In this document: piece after piece, positions 57,207 through 64,000 of the stretch
Position numbering within the stretch: position 1 is the first letter of the stretch
How the letters are laid out: each line of letters starts with the position of its first letter
Source: Bacillus zhangzhouensis
GTDB lineage: Bacteria > Bacillota > Bacilli > Bacillales > Bacillaceae
Length of the DNA stretch: 64,000 bases
NCBI RefSeq assembly: GCF_000715205.1
Contig: NZ_JOTP01000007.1
Span: 62,001-126,000, forward strand
Reading direction: 5' to 3'
Notes under the pieces: model-generated
The model's database searches: none
The model's input: only the letters and a program-made list of their open reading frames with translations
Told to the model about the DNA's origin: nothing
Made by a program: the position numbers and the translations under genes

Positions 57207-57229
57207 TTTGAAACGGGAGCGTGACAAAG

Positions 57230-58777
57230 ATGACAACACCTTATAAACATGAACCATTCACGGATTTTAGCCAGGAAGAAAACCGTCAAGCGTTTGAACA
57301 AGCGTTAGCAAAAGTAACTGAATCTCTGGGTCAAACCTATCCGCTAGTGATTAACGGAGAAAGAATCGAAACAAAAGACCAGATTGTCTCGATCAATCCA
57401 GCGAAAAAGGATGAAGTCGTTGGAACTGTGTCAAAAGCGGGGAAGGAAGAGGCGGAACAAGCGGTTCAAGCTGCGGCAAAAGCATTTGAAACATGGCGCT
57501 ATACCTCTCCAGAAGAAAGAGCAGGCGTCATATTCCGTGCTGCGGCAAGTATTCGCCGTAAAAAGCATGAGTATTCAGCACTTCTTGTAAAAGAAGCAGG
57601 AAAGCCTTGGAATGAAGCAGATGCAGATACAGCAGAAGCGATCGACTTCCTAGAGTATTATGCCCGCCAAATGCTGGAGCTGGCGAAAGGCAAACCAGTG
57701 AACAGCCGCGAGGGCGAAAGAAATCAATACGTGTACACACCAACTGGCGTGACGCTCGTCATTCCGCCGTGGAACTTCTTGTTTGCGATCATGGCAGGAA
57801 CAACAGTAGCTCCAATCGTAACGGGGAATACAGTCGTCTTAAAACCTGCAAGTGCTACTCCTGTCATCGCTGCACGCTTTGTGGAAGAGCTTGAACAAGC
57901 AGGTCTTCCGAAGGGTGTTGTCAACTTTGTACCAGGCAGCGGTGCAGAGGTGGGAGATTACTTAGTGGATCATCCGAAAACAAGCCTCATTACATTCACT
58001 GGTTCAAGAGAGGTAGGGACACGTATCTTTGAACGTGCGGCAAAAGTACAGCCAGGACAGCAGCATTTAAAACGTGTCATTGCTGAAATGGGCGGTAAGG
58101 ATACAGTTGTTGTAGATGAGGATGCAGATGTTGAACTAGCAGCTAACGCCATTTTTACATCAGCCTTCGGTTTTTCAGGACAGAAATGTTCGGCTGGATC
58201 TCGCGCTGTCGTCCACGAGAAGCTGTATGATCAAGTGATCGAGCGAGTGAAGGAAATCACAGAAACGAAAACAACAGCCAATCCTCTATCTGCTGATGTC
58301 TACATGGGACCTGTCATTGATCAGGCTTCCTTTGACAAGATTACGGACTATATCGAGGTTGGCAAGCAGGAAGGACGCCTAGTTACTGGCGGAACGAGCG
58401 ATGATTCGGAAGGATACTTCATCCACCCAACCATTTTTGCAGATCTTGAGCCAACGTCCCGCTTGATGCAAGAAGAAATCTTTGGACCAGTCTTGGCCTT
58501 CTCGAAAGTCTCTAGCTTTGATGAGGCACTTGAAGTAGCCAATAACACAGAATACGGATTAACAGGTGCGGTTATTACCAATAATCGTGATCACATCAAC
58601 CGTGCGAAGCAGGAGTTCCATGTGGGGAACCTTTACTTTAACCGTAACTGCACAGGAGCCATCGTTGGATACCATCCATTCGGCGGATTCAAAATGTCAG
58701 GAACGGATTCAAAAGCAGGCGGTCCAGATTACCTAGCACTGCATATGCAGGCAAAAACGATTAGTGAAATGTTTTAA
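57230..58777 (+). CDS. putC: 1-pyrroline-5-carboxylate dehydrogenase
   Basis: A 515-residue aldehyde dehydrogenase family enzyme that oxidises glutamate semialdehyde to glutamate, the second step of proline use. The catalytic residues are Glu286 (EMGGKD) and Cys320 (GQKCSAGSR); FTGSREVG near 256 binds NAD. The length equals B. subtilis PutC and RocA; context (putB upstream, putR downstream) favours PutC. ATG 57230 follows GGGAG by 10 bases; a GTG at 57221 is too close to the site. It is closed by a terminator. Confidence 0.92.
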   Translation: MTTPYKHEPFTDFSQEENRQAFEQALAKVTESLGQTYPLVINGERIETKDQIVSINPAKKDEVVGTVSKAGKEEAEQAVQAAAKAFETWRYTSPEERAGVIFRAAASIRRKKHEYSALLVKEAGKPWNEADADTAEAIDFLEYYARQMLELAKGKPVNSREGERNQYVYTPTGVTLVIPPWNFLFAIMAGTTVAPIVTGNTVVLKPASATPVIAARFVEELEQAGLPKGVVNFVPGSGAEVGDYLVDHPKTSLITFTGSREVGTRIFERAAKVQPGQQHLKRVIAEMGGKDTVVVDEDADVELAANAIFTSAFGFSGQKCSAGSRAVVHEKLYDQVIERVKEITETKTTANPLSADVYMGPVIDQASFDKITDYIEVGKQEGRLVTGGTSDDSEGYFIHPTIFADLEPTSRLMQEEIFGPVLAFSKVSSFDEALEVANNTEYGLTGAVITNNRDHINRAKQEFHVGNLYFNRNCTGAIVGYHPFGGFKMSGTDSKAGGPDYLALHMQAKTISEMF

Positions 58778-58785
58778 TATGGAAA

Positions 58786-58821
58786 AGCATGGACCTGTGC
58801 AGGCAGGTTCATGCTTTTTTT
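58786..58821 (+). terminator. Terminator of putBC
   Basis: AGCATGGACCTG (58786-58797) pairs with CAGGTTCATGCT (58804-58815), one G-T pair, followed by seven T. In B. subtilis the proline transporter putP follows putC; here the transcript ends. Confidence 0.85.
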
Positions 58822-58902
58822 GCTTGTCTGCGACTTGTTTCTATACAAATCTGACTGGAAAGCAGTATGATAAATGTATCACTTATTCAGGGAGCAATCG
58901 GG

Positions 58903-60135
58903 ATGGAAGAGATATTAGAAAAGCTTCATACATTTTTTGATGTCGATAAATTAATAGCATTTATTAGCGGTTATTTAAAAAAACCAGTCATTTTAGAAAG
59001 CACAGAATGTCAGCTGATTGCTTATAATTCTTACAGCATTCAGCAGTTTGACCCAGTCAATCAGCAAACGATTTTCTCAAAGGAATGCCCAGGGTCTGTG
59101 GTCGATTGGTTAAAAAAAACAGGGGTGATCGAGCGGCTTCTCGCAGATTCTAACCCTTTTTATGTGAGTGGTCATGAGGAGCTTGGGTTTAATCGCCGGG
59201 TGGCTGTGAGCGCAAAGCATAAACAAGAGGTTGTGGGCTTTATTTGGGTGCAGGACATTGAGGATTCCCTCTCCCAGGAGGAGCTGCAATTTTTGCACGA
59301 AGCTTCCTTTCAGGTTGGAAAAGTTATTTATAAAAATAAAAAACAGCTGGAGAAAAAGGAAGGCAAAATTGAGGAATTTTTCAAAAAGGTCATGGATGAT
59401 CATTTTTATACAGAAGAAGAGCTGAAATGGGAGGCTGAGAACTTAAGCATTCCCCTCCCGGCTGTCTTTACCGTCATGGTTGTTCACGCTGCCGATAACA
59501 AAAGTGAAACGGCGGAAGATGTAAAGGATGTCATTAGAACATATTTGCAGCTAGAGGATAAGGTGAACCATGTCTATTCTGTTCAAGCAGACATCGTCGT
59601 CATATTAGGCAGTCTATCAGACCGGCACTCACCGAAAGCGACCGCCGCGGATGTTATCGCTCATCTGCAATCGAAAACGCATTCACATCCATCCCCTTTG
59701 TATATTGGGATGGGAAGAGAGTATCGCGATGTCATGAAAATGAGCACAAGTCGATTTGAAGCGATAGAGGTCGTGAAGGCTGTGAAAATTGTGGGGGGAC
59801 AGGAACTGATTCCCTATGATTACGAGAATCTGGGGGTCTTCCGTTTCTTAGACTCGATTTACAGTCATCAAAAAAAGAAAAATGACTTCAATCCAGATTT
59901 GTTACGTTTGAAGGAAAAAGACCGCGATAGCCAAACCTCTTTTTTAAAAACCCTTGAGGTCTACTTATTGAATAATTGCAAGCTAAAGCCAGCTGCGGAG
60001 CAGTTGTTTATTCATCAAAATACATTAAACTATCGAATGAAACAAATCTTTGATATGACCTCGATTGATTTGAGTCATTTTAGTCAGCGATGTGAGTTAT
60101 TTATTGAATTGATGCTGATGAAAAAAGATCAATAA
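58903..60135 (+). CDS. putR: PucR-family transcriptional activator PutR
   Basis: A 410-residue regulator. The N-terminal part is a sensory region, and the C-terminal helix-turn-helix of the PucR/CdaR type is LEVYLLNNCKLKPAAEQLFIHQNTLNYRMKQI near 350-385. Size and position match B. subtilis PutR, which activates putBCP in response to proline. ATG 58903 has GGGAG 8 bases upstream; in-frame codons back to 58867 lack a site. Confidence 0.88.
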   Translation: MEEILEKLHTFFDVDKLIAFISGYLKKPVILESTECQLIAYNSYSIQQFDPVNQQTIFSKECPGSVVDWLKKTGVIERLLADSNPFYVSGHEELGFNRRVAVSAKHKQEVVGFIWVQDIEDSLSQEELQFLHEASFQVGKVIYKNKKQLEKKEGKIEEFFKKVMDDHFYTEEELKWEAENLSIPLPAVFTVMVVHAADNKSETAEDVKDVIRTYLQLEDKVNHVYSVQADIVVILGSLSDRHSPKATAADVIAHLQSKTHSHPSPLYIGMGREYRDVMKMSTSRFEAIEVVKAVKIVGGQELIPYDYENLGVFRFLDSIYSHQKKKNDFNPDLLRLKEKDRDSQTSFLKTLEVYLLNNCKLKPAAEQLFIHQNTLNYRMKQIFDMTSIDLSHFSQRCELFIELMLMKKDQ

Positions 60136-60144
60136 TCATGGAAG

Positions 60145-60178
60145 CCGCAGGTGCACAGGGAGACCTGCGGATTTTTAT
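60145..60178 (+). terminator. Terminator of putR
   Basis: CCGCAGGT (60145-60152) and ACCTGCGG (60163-60170) form an 8-bp stem followed by ATTTTTAT. Confidence 0.7.
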
Positions 60179-60258
60179 GCGAAAATGGCATACAACTGCT
60201 GCGTTTCGTTGTATGATAGATAAAGATTTTATGAGAAAAGCGAAAGGGGGGCCACCCT

Positions 60259-61557
60259 TTGGGATCAATCACCTTGGCCATTTTGATTTTCATCATGACC
60301 CTCGTCCTTGTCATTTGGCAGCCAGGACGTTTAACCATTGGATGGTCAGCATGTGGTGGAGCCATTCTGGCTCTTGCCTTTGGTGTCGTTCATCTGAGCG
60401 ACGTGTGGGAAGTCACGCAAATTGTATGGAACGCCACCTTTGCATTTATTGGCATTATTATCATTTCGTTAATTTTAGATGAGATCGGGTTTTTTGAATG
60501 GGCTGCACTGCATATGGCAAAAGCCGCAAGAGGGAACGGTGTCCGCATGTTTATTTATTTAACATTGCTTGGCGCTGTGGTGGCAGCTTTTTTTGCCAAC
60601 GATGGAGCGGCACTTATTTTAACCCCTATTGTCTTATCTGTGGTGAGAGCGTTGAAACTGGATGAGCGTATGGTACTGCCATTTGTGATGGCAAGCGGCT
60701 TTATTGCAGATACCACCTCCTTGCCATTTGTCATTAGCAACCTCGTCAATATTGTATCAGCCGACTATTTTCATATTGGCTTTCTCGAATATACAGCGAA
60801 CATGTTTGTGCCAAACCTTGTGTCGCTTGGAGCGAGCATGCTTGTTCTTTATGTGTTTTATAGAAAGCTTATCCCAAAAACATACGATCTGTCACAGGCG
60901 AAGGAACCAGCATCTGCGATTCGAGATGTTCGCATGTTCCGCTTGTCTTGGTATGTGCTCGGCTGTCTGCTTGTTGGTTATTTTGCCGGGGAACTGATTG
61001 GGATTCCCGTGTCAATCATTGTAGGAGGCATTGCCCTTGCTTTCTTGTGGCTGGCGAAAAGAAGTCCGCAAGTGGCGACAAAACGAGTGATCAAAGAAGC
61101 ACCGTGGTCCATTGTATTTTTCTCTATCGGCATGTATGTCGTCGTATATGGACTGAAGAATGTCGGTCTTACAGAGATATTGGCCGCTTGGATTGAACAA
61201 GGGGCATCGCATGGTTTGCTTGCAGGAACGATGTTTATGGGAGTGCTTGCCGCAGTGCTATCTTCTGTGATGAACAACCTTCCAACCGTTTTAATTGATG
61301 CAATTGCCATTGGTCACACAGATACAGCAGGCGTCATGAGAGACGGACTGATTTATGCCAATGTCATCGGCTCAAACCTTGGTCCAAAAATGACCCCAAT
61401 CGGCTCATTGGCGACATTGCTGTGGCTTCATGTCTTGAAGAAAAAAGGCGTCCATATCTCTTGGGGCGCATATATGAAAGCTGGAATCATTCTGACCATC
61501 CCAACATTGATCCTTACTTTATTGGGGCTATATGTGTGGTTATGGCTGATCCATTAA
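60259..61557 (+). CDS. arsB: ArsB-type membrane transporter
   Basis: A 432-residue membrane protein with 11-12 helices of the ArsB/NhaD superfamily. Seen: [25 protein letters not shown] near 55, [15 protein letters not shown] near 112, and [15 protein letters not shown] with [19 protein letters not shown] near 335-395. ArsB exports arsenite or antimonite. No arsR, arsC or arsA is beside it, so it may serve another anion or act alone. It starts with TTG 60259, 8 bases after AAAGGGGGG. It is in the place where putP might be expected near the put genes, but it is not a proline carrier. Confidence 0.85.
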   Translation: MGSITLAILIFIMTLVLVIWQPGRLTIGWSACGGAILALAFGVVHLSDVWEVTQIVWNATFAFIGIIIISLILDEIGFFEWAALHMAKAARGNGVRMFIYLTLLGAVVAAFFANDGAALILTPIVLSVVRALKLDERMVLPFVMASGFIADTTSLPFVISNLVNIVSADYFHIGFLEYTANMFVPNLVSLGASMLVLYVFYRKLIPKTYDLSQAKEPASAIRDVRMFRLSWYVLGCLLVGYFAGELIGIPVSIIVGGIALAFLWLAKRSPQVATKRVIKEAPWSIVFFSIGMYVVVYGLKNVGLTEILAAWIEQGASHGLLAGTMFMGVLAAVLSSVMNNLPTVLIDAIAIGHTDTAGVMRDGLIYANVIGSNLGPKMTPIGSLATLLWLHVLKKKGVHISWGAYMKAGIILTIPTLILTLLGLYVWLWLIH

Positions 61558-61589
61558 AGAGAAGGTGCAGATCTTATCTACGCTGAATA

Positions 61590-61628
61590 TAAAAAAAGAG
61601 CAGATCGATTGGATCTGCTCTTTTTTGT
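61590..61628. terminator. Bidirectional terminator between arsB and the ABC permease gene
   Basis: GAGCAGATC (61598-61606) and GATCTGCTC (61612-61620) form a perfect stem flanked by seven A and six T. Confidence 0.88.
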
Positions 61629-62305
61629 TACAGATATTTCGCATAGCGTTTTTCCAGATGGTCTTGCAGCAATGAGACCACACTGCAAATACCCCAGTAA
61701 ATCAATGCGACCAAAATATACATGGTCATATAATCGAATTCTCGTCCGCCAACAATTTTTGCTTGCTGGAAAAGCTCTGGCACAGTAATCATTGCTGCCA
61801 GTGAGGAGGCTTTGATCAAATCGAGCATGACATTGGTCAATGGTGGCAGTGCAATGCGAACGGATTGAGGCAAAATGACCCCACGCATGGTTTGCCAATA
61901 GCTGAGACCTAGTGATTTAGCAGCTTCCACCTGACCACTAGGAACAGAGGAGAGGGCCGCTCGGTTGATTTCTGCAATATAAGCAGCACTATTGAAGGTG
62001 AACCCAATAATGGCAGCAGTGACAGCTGTAAACTCAATGCCGATATAAGGGAATCCGAAATAAAGAATAAACAAAATCACCAGAATGGGAACGCCTCGCA
62101 TGAATGAGATATACAGCCGTGCAGGTAGCTGAAGAACCCATGTATTCGCCATTCTGGCAAGGGCAATAAAAAAGCCAAGAATCGTGCCAAAAAACATGCT
62201 CACAAAGGATATGAGCAGCGTCAGCCAGATGCCTTTCATGACAAACGGAAACGACGCCTTTGCCAGTGCAGGATTAAATATATATTCTAAATGAATATCT
62301 CCCAC
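61628..62305 (-). CDS. Amino acid ABC transporter permease (cystine type)
   Basis: A 225-residue polar-amino-acid permease with about five helices. The ATPase-docking loop is EAAKSLGLSYWQTMRGVILPQSVRIALPP near 127-155. It resembles the TcyB/TcyL/TcyM permeases for cystine. It lies 12 bases after the binding-protein gene in the same transcript. No ATPase gene follows before the terminator, so it must borrow one from elsewhere. Confidence 0.85.
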   Translation of the reverse strand: MGDIHLEYIFNPALAKASFPFVMKGIWLTLLISFVSMFFGTILGFFIALARMANTWVLQLPARLYISFMRGVPILVILFILYFGFPYIGIEFTAVTAAIIGFTFNSAAYIAEINRAALSSVPSGQVEAAKSLGLSYWQTMRGVILPQSVRIALPPLTNVMLDLIKASSLAAMITVPELFQQAKIVGGREFDYMTMYILVALIYWGICSVVSLLQDHLEKRYAKYL

Positions 62306-62317
62306 GATTGCGGCTCC

Positions 62318-63190
62318 TTATTTGGAAATGTCGACATCTTCGACATCAGCATCAATTTTCTTTGAGACGTCTGCATGATTAAAGAATTTCTCAGAAATCT
62401 TTTTCATGGTTCCGTCTTTTTTCATGTCGTTTATGACACGATTCAATTCTTTTTGAAGCTCTGTGTTGTCTTTCTTCATCACAAAACCTTGTTCATTCGG
62501 CATGTATTTCAAGTCAGGGTGTATCGTAATATTTAATTTAGGAAATGCAGCAAGAGCCAGTGTTTGCAAGTAATAATCATTTAAAATGACATCTGTTCGG
62601 CCGTTTGCGACATCCTTTAAGTATTGCTCGTTTGTGGCATTATCATAAATGACTTCCTTTGCACCGTACTTACGGGCGACATCCATGTAAATGGTCGTTG
62701 CAGCACCTGCTGCTTTCTTGCCTTTTAAATCTTTTAAAGTTTTAATGCCAGACAAATCATCTTTCCGTACGATAGCCGTTCCGTAGGAATATTTATAAGG
62801 AGTTGAAAATGCAAACTTATCCTTCCGGTCATCTGTGATGTCGATATCGTTTGCAGCGGCATCCACTTGACCAGAATTAATGGCGCTCAGCATCCCATCA
62901 TAGCCCATTTCTTTAAATTCCACTTTCACGTCAAGGCGTTTAAAAGCTTCTTTGACGACTTCAACTTCATAGCCAGTCAACTGATCCTTGCCGTTAGATG
63001 TATCATGGTAAGACGTAGGATAAAGGGTGCCTGAAGTAGCAACCACGATTTTCCCTTTCTTTTGAATCTGATCCCACTTTGATTCTCCAGACTGAGATGA
63101 GCCTGATTGACTGCAAGCAGACATGACAAGCATGAAAGCAGACACAACAAGCATCGCCCATATAGATTTTCTATGATAAAAACGACTCAT
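62318..63190 (-). CDS. Amino acid ABC transporter substrate-binding lipoprotein (cystine-like)
   Basis: A 290-residue extracellular lipoprotein of solute-binding family 3. The signal peptide ends in the lipobox MSAC (Cys near residue 26). Mature-domain motifs YPTSYHDTSNGKDQLTGYEVEVVKEAFKR-type (about 56-85) and AANDIDITDDRKDKFAFSTPY resemble the cystine-binding proteins TcyJ/TcyK of B. subtilis. ATG 63190 follows GAGGAGG on the minus strand. It is divergent from yckD across a 180-base gap. Cystine is the likely but not certain ligand. Confidence 0.82.
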   Translation of the reverse strand: MSRFYHRKSIWAMLVVSAFMLVMSACSQSGSSQSGESKWDQIQKKGKIVVATSGTLYPTSYHDTSNGKDQLTGYEVEVVKEAFKRLDVKVEFKEMGYDGMLSAINSGQVDAAANDIDITDDRKDKFAFSTPYKYSYGTAIVRKDDLSGIKTLKDLKGKKAAGAATTIYMDVARKYGAKEVIYDNATNEQYLKDVANGRTDVILNDYYLQTLALAAFPKLNITIHPDLKYMPNEQGFVMKKDNTELQKELNRVINDMKKDGTMKKISEKFFNHADVSKKIDADVEDVDISK

Positions 63191-63371
63191 TTAAGAATCC
63201 TCCTCTATTTTTTATACAAAACAAAACATAGCACGCTTTTTCTGTTAGGACAACGTTTTCAGACGAAAAGCGAAAAAGTAAGAATATTATGTGCAATTTG
63301 ACGTGTGAAAGAATGTATAAAAAAGGAAAGGGCGTACAAAATAAATTCGAATAAAGGAGGGAACAAAAGAG

Positions 63372-63701
63372 ATGAAAAAAATAAGTGGCTTGATCTTATT
63401 AACAATGATGCTGTTATTTGGTTTTCATATGGAAACGGCCCATGGAGAAACACCACAAATGGAAAAGCGTCCAGTGACGCATCAAGTAAAATTAACGACA
63501 GAACAACAAAAACAAATCGAATTGCTGGAGCAGCAAATTCTTTCTAAACGAAAAGAAGTCATTGAGAAATACGTTCAGTATGGTGTGTTAACAAAGGAAC
63601 AAGGCGCACACATCACGAAACGAATGGATGAACATTACAATCACTTAAAAAATAACGGATTTGTTCCACTACTGAAAAAACCACAGCACCATCGACCATA
63701 A
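63372..63701 (+). CDS. yckD: Secreted small protein YckD (DUF2680)
   Basis: A 109-residue protein with an N-terminal signal peptide (cleavage near AHG-ET, residue 26). The mature part is helical: LTTEQQKQIELLEQQILSKRKEVIEKYVQYG (42-72), then a basic, His-rich tail (PQHHRP). It matches B. subtilis YckD. The helical pattern is that of the DUF2680 family, whose function is unknown. ATG 63372 follows AAAGGAGG. It is followed by a terminator. Confidence 0.85.
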   Translation: MKKISGLILLTMMLLFGFHMETAHGETPQMEKRPVTHQVKLTTEQQKQIELLEQQILSKRKEVIEKYVQYGVLTKEQGAHITKRMDEHYNHLKNNGFVPLLKKPQHHRP

Positions 63702-63706
63702 TGATG

Positions 63707-63733
63707 AAACCGGCAAAGAGGTGCCGGTTTTAT
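63707..63733. terminator. Terminator of yckD
   Basis: AAACCGGCA (63707-63715) and TGCCGGTTT (63722-63730) form a perfect 9-bp stem with T-rich sequence on either side; shared with the convergent gene at the window end. Confidence 0.8.
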
Positions 63734-63747
63734 CTTGTTTATCGATC

Positions 63748-64000
63748 CTATCTGAAGGTGAGAGTCTCACCGTCTTTAGGGACAAAAATAGCTTGATCTG
63801 CATGATGCTCTTGAATGTAAGCTTCCAATGTAGCTCTTGTTAACAAGCAATGATTCACAGCTTCAAGATGACAAGCGATTATTTGAGCATTTGGTTGAGA
63901 GCGGTGAATGTCTAAAATCTCTTCCTTGGTCATTGTAATCGGATCGCCTTCTAAAAATTGAGCAGCCCCACTATTGACCACAATGACATCTGGCTTGCAT
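63748..64000 (-). CDS. 3' end of a gene, probable MBL-fold metallo-hydrolase (partial)
   Basis: The frame is open to the window edge, so only about the last 84 residues are visible (CKPDVIVVNSGAAQFLEGDPITM onward in short view). DVIVVNSGAAQF, GDPITMTKEEIL, and the late HLEAVNHC resemble the C-terminal part of UlaG-like MBL-fold hydrolases, where the last His binds metal. An ATG at 63981 is internal and not the true start. The family call is moderate because the N-terminal metal motif lies outside the window. Confidence 0.6.
   Translation of the reverse strand, partial: CKPDVIVVNSGAAQFLEGDPITMTKEEILDIHRSQPNAQIIACHLEAVNHCLLTRATLEAYIQEHHADQAIFVPKDGETLTFR

Noticed and set aside
60138-60482. 114-codon frame overlapping the putR terminator and arsB start
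   Set aside because: Out of frame with arsB, starts in a terminator stem, Trp/His/Cys-rich nonsense-like composition.

Overview
The window reads as chromosomal DNA of a Bacillus of the pumilus/safensis/altitudinis group. The signs are AGGAGG-type ribosome binding sites with many GTG and TTG starts, strong rho-independent terminators, an acetyl xylan esterase/cephalosporin C deacetylase that I recognise as very close to the B. pumilus enzyme, and a backbone order matching the ycdF - yceB-H - opuA - amhX/ycgA - ldh/lctP - ycgF-I - nadE - aroK - cah - ycgL - put region of B. subtilis. Gene names come from recalled family sequences and synteny, not from a database search.

Layout. 0.2-3.3 kb holds a glucose-dehydrogenase-like SDR, a membrane acyltransferase and a luciferase-like oxidoreductase (yceB). 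3.5-13.8 kb is a tellurium-resistance-type stress locus: an ECF-type promoter, three TerD proteins, a TerC protein, then a putative biosynthetic module (HpcH/HpaI-like lyase, phosphoribosyltransferase, StiP, HAD phosphatase, YceG) and TelA/YceH. 14.1-17.2 kb is the OpuA glycine-betaine ABC transporter. 17.2-24.5 kb has a hydrolase, an SDR lacking its catalytic Tyr, amhX, ycgA, and Rex-controlled ldh-lctP. 24.5-30.1 kb is a kanosamine cluster (ntdR, ntdABC, glcP-like) that sits elsewhere in B. subtilis. 30.2-36.98 kb is backbone (ycgF, ycgG, ycgH, ycgI, nadE) interrupted by an AT-rich island with a secreted DUF3238-type protein and a small membrane protein.

37-52.9 kb is the most unusual part. 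Two cargo segments lie between nadE and aroK sequences. Cargo 1 is a seven-gene catabolic operon (citryl-CoA-lyase-like, aldehyde dehydrogenase, type I dehydroquinase, ThDP enzyme, cupin, class III CoA-transferase, MFS) with a membrane transporter and an IclR regulator; matching pairs of operator-like sites mark both ends. Cargo 2 is a DHDPS-like lyase, a LacI regulator and an MFS transporter. It is bracketed by decayed copies of the nadE 3' end and the aroK 3' end, so the nadE-aroK block appears to have been duplicated in tandem, with different cargo in each copy. A structured repeat, nested between duplicated local terminators, occurs at both ends of the cargo 1 operon, and its terminal hairpin occurs again inside it.

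52.9-64 kb returns to backbone: a nitrilase-family amidase, cah, a small membrane protein, ycgL, putB-putC-putR (no putP), an orphan ArsB-type pump, a cystine-type ABC permease and binding protein without an ATPase in view, yckD, and the 3' end of a probable MBL-fold hydrolase. No rRNA, tRNA, CRISPR array, insertion sequence or prophage gene was recognised.
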